Positions 20,467 to 27,397 of a stretch of DNA of 64,000 bases are shown here, piece by piece. Positions within the stretch are counted from its first letter, which is position 1, and every line of letters starts with the position of its first letter. The notes under the pieces are model-generated. The model was not told the origin of the DNA. It did not search any database and worked only from the letters and a program-made list of their open reading frames with translations. Position numbers and translations under genes: made by a program. Origin of the DNA: Flavobacterium sp. J372 (GTDB lineage: Bacteria; Bacteroidota; Bacteroidia; Flavobacteriales; Flavobacteriaceae); contig NZ_JAJOMZ010000004.1 of NCBI RefSeq assembly GCF_024699965.1, positions 186,001 through 250,000 on the forward strand, in the 5' to 3' direction.

Positions 20467-21906
20467 ATGAAAAAAACACTCGTATTAGGGCTTTGCCTGG
20501 CTGCTTTCATCAGTTGTAAGAAAGAACATTCAGAGGCAAAAACAGAAGATAAAAAAACCGAAGAAATTGCAGCCGTAAGCCCTGAAATAATGGAAAGCGC
20601 TGTGATATACGAAGCAAACATCCGCCAGTATTCACCGGAAGGGACACTTAATGCTTTCACCAAAGATATTCCGCAACTAAAGAATCTTGGTGTGAAGGTG
20701 ATATGGCTTATGCCGGTGTATCCTATCTCGATGAAAAACCGGAAAGCAACAGGAGATCTTTCGGTTGAAGACATCAAAGACCCGAAAGAACGTGAAAAAT
20801 ACCTGGGTAGCTATTATGCTATCTCGGATTACACAGCTGTTAATCCTGACCTGGGTACAAAGGAAGATTTTGACAAGCTGGTAAACACCGCACATGACAA
20901 TGGCATGTATGTGATTTTGGACTGGGTAGCTAACCATACCGGATGGGACCATAAATGGATTACCGAACACCCTGAATACTATTACAAGAATGCGAAGGGT
21001 GAAGTGACCGACCCGCTGAATCCGGAAACCGGCGAGAGCTGGGGCTGGACGGATGTTGCGCATCTGGACTATACCAGCAAAAAGCTGTATGAGCCTATGA
21101 AGAACGAAATGCTGTACTGGGTAAAAGAGCATAATATTGACGGTTTCCGTTGTGATGTTGCTGATAACGTACCTACAGCGTTTTGGGAATACACTATCCC
21201 GAAATTGAAAGAAGTTAAGCCGGTTTTTATGCTGATGGAATCTAACAAGCCATACCTTTTTGGAAACTTGTTTGACATGGGCTACGGTTGGGAAGCACAC
21301 CACCTGATGAATGATATTGCCAAAGGCAAAAAGACTGTTGGTGATTGGGATTCTTTTGTAGCTAAGCAGGCTAAAGAATACAAGAAGCAGGACTTTTTTA
21401 TGAATTTCACGTCTAACCATGATGAAAATGCATGGAACGGTACTGAGTATGAAAGGCTGGGCAACCCAGAAGCCGCTGAGGCTTTTGCGGCACTTACCTA
21501 TATAATGCCCGGTATGCCGCTAATCTACACCGGGCAGGAGTATGACTTTAACCGCAGGCTAAAGTTCTTCGAGAAAGATGAAATCACAAAGCAAAAAGGC
21601 CGGATGTACCCTGTGTATGAAAAGCTGGGCAGGCTGAAAAATGAAAACACAGCGCTTAACGGTGGTAAGAATGCTGCTTCATATAAACGAATCAATTCAT
21701 CATCAGATCTTGAAATACTTGCTTTTGAAAGAGAAAAAGACGGCAAGAAAGTTATATACATTGCTAACCTTACCGCCAAGAACAAAGAATTTAACCTGCC
21801 GCTGGATGGTACATTCATAGATGCAATGACAGGAAAATCTATAACACTTACCAAAGGCCAAAAGCAAAACTGGAAGCCCTGGCAGTATCTTATCCTTACG
21901 AATTAA
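20467..21906 (+). CDS. GH13 alpha-amylase-family lipoprotein
   Basis: A 479-residue lipoprotein: signal peptide ending AAFISC, Cys17 lipidated, followed by a charged Lys/Glu linker, then a GH13 barrel starting at VIYEANIRQYS. Catalytic residues are Asp230 (GFRCDVAD), Glu258 (LMESN) and Asp319 (TSNHDEN). The ATG at 20467 is preferred over an upstream start because it gives the signal. It lies 19 bases after susA and closes the rightward maltodextrin operon. Its place in the periplasm or at the surface is not certain; the Lys-rich run after Cys argues against surface export and suggests the periplasmic side. Confidence 0.88.
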   Translation: MKKTLVLGLCLAAFISCKKEHSEAKTEDKKTEEIAAVSPEIMESAVIYEANIRQYSPEGTLNAFTKDIPQLKNLGVKVIWLMPVYPISMKNRKATGDLSVEDIKDPKEREKYLGSYYAISDYTAVNPDLGTKEDFDKLVNTAHDNGMYVILDWVANHTGWDHKWITEHPEYYYKNAKGEVTDPLNPETGESWGWTDVAHLDYTSKKLYEPMKNEMLYWVKEHNIDGFRCDVADNVPTAFWEYTIPKLKEVKPVFMLMESNKPYLFGNLFDMGYGWEAHHLMNDIAKGKKTVGDWDSFVAKQAKEYKKQDFFMNFTSNHDENAWNGTEYERLGNPEAAEAFAALTYIMPGMPLIYTGQEYDFNRRLKFFEKDEITKQKGRMYPVYEKLGRLKNENTALNGGKNAASYKRINSSSDLEILAFEREKDGKKVIYIANLTAKNKEFNLPLDGTFIDAMTGKSITLTKGQKQNWKPWQYLILTN

Positions 21907-21928
21907 TTATTTTGGGTTATATATCACT

Positions 21929-21958
21929 AAAGCACAGGCCGCAGGTTTGTGCTTTTTT
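21929..21958 (+). terminator. Terminator of the rightward maltodextrin operon
   Basis: An 8-bp stem (21929-21936 with 21948-21955) with an 11-base loop and a six-T run, 22 bases after the stop of the GH13 lipoprotein. Confidence 0.8.
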
Positions 21959-21987
21959 GTTTGCTATCTTTACGGCAAACTTTACCA

Positions 21988-22662
21988 ATGCTGAAGATTG
22001 GCCACAGGGGCGCAAAAGCCTATATTGCAGAAAATACGTTAGCCTCGTTTGAAGAAGCGTTCAGGCTTGGTGCCGATGGCATTGAGCTGGATGTGCACAG
22101 GTGCGCTACTGGTGAGCTTGTGGTGATACACGACTTTACTCTTGACCGGACAACCAATCGCTCAGGCGAGGTAAGCAAGATGGCATTTGATGATTTGAGA
22201 AAACTCGTTGTGGAAGGGAAATATCAAATCCCAACGCTTCAGGAAGTGCTGGACTTATCGGGTTCGGACAGGTTCATCAACATTGAAATGAAAGGGCGGC
22301 ATACGGCGCAGGGAGTTTCAGATATTGTGGAAGAGTATATTGGTAAAGGCTTTAGCTATAACAATATTATAGTTTCAAGTTTCCAGCATGAAGAGCTTGA
22401 GGCAATGTATGCCATCAATAAAAGAATAAATCTTGGGGTACTGACGCAGGCAAGCGTTACCGAAGCATGGGAACTGGCAGAGAAAGTTAACGCAAAGGCA
22501 CTGCACCCGCATTTTTCGCTTTTAACCCAAAGCAACGTGAAGAAAGCTCAGGAGGCAGGTTTCAAAATTTACACCTGGACAGTAAATGAGCCGGAAGACA
22601 TAGCCCGCATAAAAAGCTATGGTGTAGATGGTATAATAAGTGACTATCCTGAAAGGCTATGA
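21988..22662 (+). CDS. Glycerophosphodiester phosphodiesterase
   Basis: A 224-residue cytoplasmic enzyme that hydrolyses glycerophosphodiesters to glycerol 3-phosphate and an alcohol. The start at 21988 gives MLKIGHRGAKAYIAENT, beginning directly with the GDPD motif HRG; a longer reading adds 13 unlike residues. The metal-binding motif IELDVH and the HDFTLDRTT segment follow, and the C-terminus has TWTVNEPEDIARIKSYGVDGIISDYP. The gene overlaps the next by four bases (ATGA), so translation is probably coupled. Confidence 0.93.
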   Translation: MLKIGHRGAKAYIAENTLASFEEAFRLGADGIELDVHRCATGELVVIHDFTLDRTTNRSGEVSKMAFDDLRKLVVEGKYQIPTLQEVLDLSGSDRFINIEMKGRHTAQGVSDIVEEYIGKGFSYNNIIVSSFQHEELEAMYAINKRINLGVLTQASVTEAWELAEKVNAKALHPHFSLLTQSNVKKAQEAGFKIYTWTVNEPEDIARIKSYGVDGIISDYPERL

Positions 22663-23879
22663 GCAAAAGTTATGATGTAGTGATAGCCGGTGGCGGGGCG
22701 GCAGGATTTTTTACAGCTATAAACATTGCTGAGGCAAATTCGAAATTGAAGATTGCAATTTTGGAACGTAGCAAAGATGTGCTGCAGAAGGTACGTGTAT
22801 CGGGTGGGGGTCGCTGTAATGTTACGCATGCGTGTTTTGTACCTGATGAGCTGGTGAAGTTCTACCCTCGCGGCGAAAAAGAATTGCGTGGACCCTTCAA
22901 CAGGTTTTGTTCTGGTGATACGATTGAATGGTTTGAGAAGCGAGGCGTAGAACTGAAGATTGAAGACGATGGCAGGATGTTCCCGGTGACGGACAGTTCG
23001 CAAACCATCATTGACTGCTTTCTGGAAGCCACGAAGAGGCTGGGCATACACATCCTGACAGGTGAGAGCATCCAAAGTTTATACAAATCAGATTCTCACT
23101 GGAAAATCGATACCCAAAACCAAACCTACATAGCCCAAAGCCTTGTAATGGCAACCGGCAGCAGCACAAAAATGTGGGATATACTCGCGGCGATTGGGCA
23201 TACAATTGTGGAACCCGTGCCTTCGCTATTCACCTTTAATATTAAAGACCCTCGCATAAAAGACCTTATGGGGGTATCGGCGCAGGCATCGGTTAAAGTG
23301 AAAGGTACAAGACTGGAGGCAACCGGCCCGTTACTGATAACCCACTGGGGCATGAGCGGCCCGGGGATATTGCGACTCTCGGCATGGGGAGCGCGGGAAT
23401 TGGCTACGAAGAATTACCAGTTTACGCTCATAGTCAATTGGCTTGACGACATGGATGCTGAAAATTGTGAAACCCAATTGAAATCGATTAAACAGGAAAA
23501 CGCAAAGAAAGCTGTCGGCAAAAAGTCACCTTTCGCATTCCCGAACCGTTTATGGGAGAGCCTTGTAACTGCATCGGGTATAGACCCTGAGACACGTTGG
23601 GCCGACCTTTCCAAAAAACAGATTGATGCGTTGACACAGCAGCTCACCAACGCACATTTTCAGGTGAATGGCAAAAGTACGTTTAAAGAAGAATTCGTTA
23701 CAGCAGGCGGTATTTCTTTAAAAGAGGTTAACTTTAAAACAATGGAAAGCAAAGTGTTTCCTAACCTTTACTTCGCCGGTGAAATTCTAGACATTGATGC
23801 CATAACCGGCGGCTTCAACTTCCAGAATGCTTGGACGGGAGGTTATATTGCGGCGCAGAGTATTGCAGGTACGTTGTAA
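22659..23879 (+). CDS. HI0933-family NAD(P)/FAD-dependent oxidoreductase
   Basis: A 406-residue flavoprotein of the HI0933/YhiN (BaiN-like) family. It has the N-terminal dinucleotide-binding motif VVIAGGGAAGFFTA (about 6-19), the family signature KVRVSGGGRCNVTH and the C-terminal FAGEILDIDAITGGFNFQNAWTGG, which closes the FAD site. The physiological substrate is unknown for most members. It overlaps the phosphodiesterase by four bases. Confidence 0.92.
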   Translation: MSKSYDVVIAGGGAAGFFTAINIAEANSKLKIAILERSKDVLQKVRVSGGGRCNVTHACFVPDELVKFYPRGEKELRGPFNRFCSGDTIEWFEKRGVELKIEDDGRMFPVTDSSQTIIDCFLEATKRLGIHILTGESIQSLYKSDSHWKIDTQNQTYIAQSLVMATGSSTKMWDILAAIGHTIVEPVPSLFTFNIKDPRIKDLMGVSAQASVKVKGTRLEATGPLLITHWGMSGPGILRLSAWGARELATKNYQFTLIVNWLDDMDAENCETQLKSIKQENAKKAVGKKSPFAFPNRLWESLVTASGIDPETRWADLSKKQIDALTQQLTNAHFQVNGKSTFKEEFVTAGGISLKEVNFKTMESKVFPNLYFAGEILDIDAITGGFNFQNAWTGGYIAAQSIAGTL

Positions 23880-23944
23880 AGTAACAGAGCTGCAAAGTTT
23901 TATTCATGTTGTCTTGAAGTCTAACAATCTAAAATTCTAACAAT

Positions 23945-24421
23945 CTATTTGTTCAGCCACCATATTGAGGCAGTCAGCACAGTAGCAAACGTTACCCATA
24001 ATAAATAAGGTATCAGCAAATAGCCGGCAACTTTGTTGACCTTGTTGAATTGGATAAAGGTTTCATATATCATTAGCCAGAGCAGAACAATTTCAATAAG
24101 TGCTAACAGAGGGTTGTGCAGGCCAAAGAACAGGTACGACCAAAGCGCATTCAGCGCCAACTGTATCCAGAAGAATATAATACCTTTGCGAACGGTTTCG
24201 CGTTGTTCTTCAATCTTATCCCACACCAGCCCCGCCGCAAGCCCCATCATAATATATAGGGTAGTCCATACTGGTGCAAAAATCCAGTCAGGCGGATTAA
24301 ATGACGGTTTTTCAATTGTTCGGTACCATGTGTCTACACCCTCACGGGTAAACAGGCTTGAAAGATAACCCACCCCTACACAGGTAGCTATCATCACGAG
24401 TATTTTAAAAATTTTCGGCAT
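23945..24421 (-). CDS. TspO/MBR-family membrane protein
   Basis: A 158-residue inner-membrane protein with five predicted helices. Family signatures are WYRTIEKPSFNPPDWIFAPVWTTLYIMMG and the later ALNALWSYLFFGLHNPLLALIEI. TspO proteins bind porphyrins and tetrapyrroles and are linked to stress responses. The ATG at 24421 is used; an in-frame TTG two codons upstream is less likely. It is encoded alone, convergent to the HI0933 gene. Confidence 0.93.
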   Translation of the reverse strand: MPKIFKILVMIATCVGVGYLSSLFTREGVDTWYRTIEKPSFNPPDWIFAPVWTTLYIMMGLAAGLVWDKIEEQRETVRKGIIFFWIQLALNALWSYLFFGLHNPLLALIEIVLLWLMIYETFIQFNKVNKVAGYLLIPYLLWVTFATVLTASIWWLNK

Positions 24422-24491
24422 ACCCAAATATACAATATATTTGCTTTTGTCCCAGCAAATTAGCCACTTGCTGATATTTTTCTGCTTGTGT

Positions 24492-24538
24492 TTGAATTTC
24501 TAAGAATTAATTGTACTTTTGCAACCCCTTTATTGGGG
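24492..24538 (+). promoter_or_regulatory. Promoter and short leader hairpin of rplM-rpsI
   Basis: TTG at 24492-24494, 19 bases, then TACTTTTG at 24514-24521 match the flavobacterial promoter. A CCCC/GGGG hairpin (24525-24528 with 24535-24538) follows at once near the predicted start of the RNA. A role in ribosomal-protein feedback is possible but unproved. Confidence 0.7.
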
Positions 24539-24566
24539 ACGGAATGTTTAATTAAAATTATTTATT

Positions 24567-25023
24567 GTGAACACATTAAGCTACAAGACAATTTCAGCCA
24601 ACAAGGCTACCGCTCAGAAAGAGTGGATAGTTGTTGACGCTGAAGGTCATAACTTGGGCCGTTTTGCTTCAAAAGTTGCGATGCTTTTGAGAGGCAAATA
24701 CAAGCCGAGTTATACCCCGCACGTTGACTGTGGCGATAACGTAATTGTTATCAACGCAGAGAAAATCAACCTTACCGGAAACAAGCTGGAGGATAAGACG
24801 TACATCCGCCACACAGGTTACCCGGGAGGCCAAAGGTCTTTGACCGCAAAGGTACTACAGGCTAAGAACCCTGCAATCCTTGTGGAAAAAGCTGTAAAAG
24901 GAATGCTGCCTAAGAACAAGCTTGGCGCAGAGCTTTTCCGTAATTTAAATGTATATGTAGGGTCCTGACCACAAACACGCTGCTCAGTCACCTAAAACCG
25001 TTAACTTAAACGACTTAAAGTAA
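24567..25023 (+). CDS. rplM: 50S ribosomal protein L13, one frameshift
   Basis: Large-subunit ribosomal protein. It starts with GTG at 24567 ([20 protein letters not shown]), as usual for Flavobacteria. The open frame stops early at 24968 (133 residues), while the normal C-terminus ([18 protein letters not shown]) is encoded in the next frame up to TAA 25021-25023. Removing one G from the GGG at 24960-24962 gives VYVGPDHKH and a protein of exactly 151 residues, the usual length. The restored stop overlaps the rpsI ATG by one base (TAATG), a typical coupled arrangement. The gene is essential, so the frameshift is almost certainly a sequence error; it lies on a GGTCC site. Confidence 0.95.
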
Positions 25024-25409
25024 TGGCAACTATCCACAAAATTGGAAGAAGAAAGACCGCTGTTGCCCGTGTTTACCTTACTGAAGGTACAGGCAAAATA
25101 ACGGTTAACAAAAAAGACATGGAAACGTATTTTCCTACTGCTACCCTTCAGTACAAAGTACGCCAGCCGCTATCTATGACAAACAATGCTGAAAACTTTG
25201 ATGTGAAAATCAATGTTTATGGTGGTGGTGTTACAGGCCAGGCTGAAGCTGTACGTATGGCTATTGCACGCGCTATGTGTGAGGTTGATGCTGAGAACAG
25301 GGGCATCCTTAAGCCGGAAGGCCTATTGACAAGGGACCCGCGTATGGTTGAGCGTAAGAAATTCGGACAGAAGAAAGCACGTAAGAGATTCCAGTTCTCT
25401 AAGCGTTAA
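25023..25409 (+). CDS. rpsI: 30S ribosomal protein S9
   Basis: A 128-residue small-subunit protein. It begins [19 protein letters not shown] and ends [12 protein letters not shown], the conserved basic tail that reaches the P-site tRNA. It is translationally coupled to rplM through TAATG. Confidence 0.98.
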   Translation: MATIHKIGRRKTAVARVYLTEGTGKITVNKKDMETYFPTATLQYKVRQPLSMTNNAENFDVKINVYGGGVTGQAEAVRMAIARAMCEVDAENRGILKPEGLLTRDPRMVERKKFGQKKARKRFQFSKR

Positions 25410-25557
25410 TCGATTGTTCATTATCATTATTGAATTAAAAACAAAGTTGTTGTTGCCCCGCCGAGGCGAGGGGTTAGTTTAGCATCTAAATGGGCCGGGC
25501 CGAAAATTATCGCCACCAGTCCATTGCTTACTCAACAGAACGTAAACTATTACAAAA
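25410..25557 (+). promoter_or_regulatory. Putative leader of rpsB
   Basis: This 148-base gap contains a GC-rich hairpin (about 25455-25473, CCCCGCC pairing with GGCGAGGGG with one bulge), a small TTTA/TAAA hairpin and a GGGCCGGGCCG stretch just after. The GC content differs sharply from other spacers in the window. Leaders that bind the gene product are common before rpsB. No TAnnTTTG promoter is evident, so rpsB may be co-transcribed with rplM-rpsI. Confidence 0.35.
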
Positions 25558-26346
25558 ATGGCAAATAAAGTAGATGTAAAAGAATTACTGGAAGCAGGTG
25601 TTCACTTCGGGCACATGACCAGGAAATGGGACCCAAACATGGCCCCGTATATATACATGGAGCGTAATGGCATACACATTATAAACCTGTATAAAACTGC
25701 AGCTAAAATTGAAGAGGCTAATGAAGCCCTTAAGAAAATAGCTGCTTCAGGCAGGAAAATCCTTTTCGTAGCCACAAAAAAACAAGCTAAAGATATCGTT
25801 GCTGAAAAAGCTACTGCAGCCAACATGCCTTACATTACTGAAAGGTGGCCGGGCGGTATGCTTACTAACTTCGTTACTATCCGTAAGGCCGTTAAGAAAA
25901 TGGCTTCTATCGATAAAATGAAGAAAGACGGTACATTTAACACGCTTTCTAAAAAAGAGCGTTTACAGGTAGACCGCCTTCGTGCGAAGCTTGAGAAAAA
26001 CCTTGGTTCAATTGCAGACATGACAAGGCTTCCTGCCGCGTTATTTGTGGTTGACATCAAGGCTGAACATATCGCAGTAAAAGAAGCTCAGAAATTAAAC
26101 ATTCCGGTTTTCGCAATGGTAGATACAAACTCAGACCCGCGTGAGGTTGACTATGTAATACCTGCAAATGATGACGCTTCTAAATCAATAGAGAAGATTT
26201 TATCTTTGGTTACAGGCGCAGTTGTTGAAGGCCTTTCTGACAGGAAATCTGACAAAGAAGACCTGCCTGCAGAAGGTGAAGAAAACACAACTGAAGCTGC
26301 TGTAGCTGCCCCTGCACAAGAGGCTCCTGCATCAACTGAAGAATAA
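25558..26346 (+). CDS. rpsB: 30S ribosomal protein S2
   Basis: A 262-residue small-subunit protein. The family core starts VKELLEAGVHFGHMTRKWDPNMAPYIY and includes the ERWPGGMLTNF and DTNSDPREVDYVIPANDDASKSI motifs. The last 30 residues are an acidic Ala/Glu-rich tail, usual in Bacteroidota. It is followed by tsf, the standard order. Confidence 0.98.
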   Translation: MANKVDVKELLEAGVHFGHMTRKWDPNMAPYIYMERNGIHIINLYKTAAKIEEANEALKKIAASGRKILFVATKKQAKDIVAEKATAANMPYITERWPGGMLTNFVTIRKAVKKMASIDKMKKDGTFNTLSKKERLQVDRLRAKLEKNLGSIADMTRLPAALFVVDIKAEHIAVKEAQKLNIPVFAMVDTNSDPREVDYVIPANDDASKSIEKILSLVTGAVVEGLSDRKSDKEDLPAEGEENTTEAAVAAPAQEAPASTEE

Positions 26347-26359
26347 TTAACATTACAGT

Positions 26360-26415
26360 AAAGCTGTTGTGCAGGTACATGCTTACTTTTGTGGCGGTAC
26401 ATGCATAACAGCTTT
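26360..26415 (+). promoter_or_regulatory. Large hairpin between rpsB and tsf with a TACTTTTG loop
   Basis: A 9-bp outer stem (26360-26368 with 26407-26415) continues with a G-U pair, 4 bp (26370-26373 with 26402-26405), a mismatch and 4 bp (26375-26378 with 26397-26400). The 18-base loop holds TACTTTTG (26384-26391), a match to the -7 promoter element. A run of five T follows at 26418-26422. It could be an attenuating terminator, an RNA processing site, or a site for a separate tsf promoter. Confidence 0.6.
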
Positions 26416-26447
26416 CATTTTTAACTATTAAATACTTTTCAAAAACA

Positions 26448-27272
26448 ATGGCAAATATTACTGCTGCAGACGTAAATAAATTAAGGCAAATTACAGGTGC
26501 CGGTATGATGGACTGTAAAAAAGCGCTTACAGAAGCTGAAGGCGATTTCGACAAAGCAATTGAAATACTTAGGAAAAAAGGACAGAAAGTTGCTGCCAAC
26601 AGGGCAGACCGTGAGTCTACTGAAGGTGCAGTTATCGCTGTAGTAAACGCAGACAAGACCGAAGGTGTTGTTATCTCTCTTAACTGTGAGACTGACTTCG
26701 TTGCTAAAAACGAATCTTTCGTAAAGCTTGCTAACGACTTTGCTGCACTTGCACTTAACTTCAAAACTAAAGAAGAATTCCTTGCTGCTGACTTTAACGG
26801 CATCACTGTTGAAGAAAAACTTACTGAGCAGACAGGCGTTATCGGTGAGAAAATCGAGATTGGTTCATTCGAGCGCCTTGAAGGTGCGTTTGTAGGTTCA
26901 TACATCCACGCAGGTAACCGTATTGCTACGCTTGTAAGCCTTTCAGGTAAAGCTGACGGCGCTGAAGAAGCTGCACGTAACGTTGCTATGCAGGCTGCTG
27001 CAATGGCTCCTATCGCTCTTAACGAGGAAGGTGTTGACGCTGCTACAATTGAAAAAGAAATTGAAATCGCTAAAGACCTTTTGCGCCAGGAAGGCAAGCC
27101 TGAAGCAATGCTTGATAACATTGCTAAAGGTAAACTTGGCCGTTTCTTTAAAGACAATACGCTTGTAAACCAGGATTACATCAAAGACAGCAAAATGAGC
27201 GTAAGCGAGTATGTGAAGTCTATTGATTCTTCACTTGTTGTTACAGGTTTCAAAAGGGTTGCACTTGCATAA
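26448..27272 (+). CDS. tsf: Elongation factor Ts
   Basis: A 274-residue nucleotide exchange factor for EF-Tu. It has the N-terminal UBA-like domain (VNKLRQITGAGMMDCKKALTEA), the conserved NCETDFVAKN segment that contacts EF-Tu, and ends VVTGFKRVALA. It follows rpsB, separated by a structured 101-base spacer. Confidence 0.98.
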   Translation: MANITAADVNKLRQITGAGMMDCKKALTEAEGDFDKAIEILRKKGQKVAANRADRESTEGAVIAVVNADKTEGVVISLNCETDFVAKNESFVKLANDFAALALNFKTKEEFLAADFNGITVEEKLTEQTGVIGEKIEIGSFERLEGAFVGSYIHAGNRIATLVSLSGKADGAEEAARNVAMQAAAMAPIALNEEGVDAATIEKEIEIAKDLLRQEGKPEAMLDNIAKGKLGRFFKDNTLVNQDYIKDSKMSVSEYVKSIDSSLVVTGFKRVALA

Positions 27273-27294
27273 GTAAACCTTGTTACCAATATAA

Positions 27295-27324
27295 AACCCG
27301 CACCAAAAGGCTGCGGGTTTTTTT
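27295..27324 (+). terminator. Terminator after tsf
   Basis: An 8-bp stem (27295-27302 with 27312-27319), 9-base loop, then a run of T. Nearly identical in sequence to the terminator at 30231-30260. Confidence 0.9.
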
Positions 27325-27397
27325 GTGTGTATTTTACTGCATTTCAACGCATTGTATATCAACAAATTTTTAGATATTTGAATACCAAAATAAACAC

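Noticed and set aside
20677..21420. 247-codon reverse ORF opposite the GH13 lipoprotein
   Set aside because: It is antisense to a gene with complete catalytic residues and has no similarity of its own.
26210..27157. 315-codon reverse ORF opposite rpsB-tsf
   Set aside because: It is low-complexity Ser/Ala-rich and antisense to conserved tsf.
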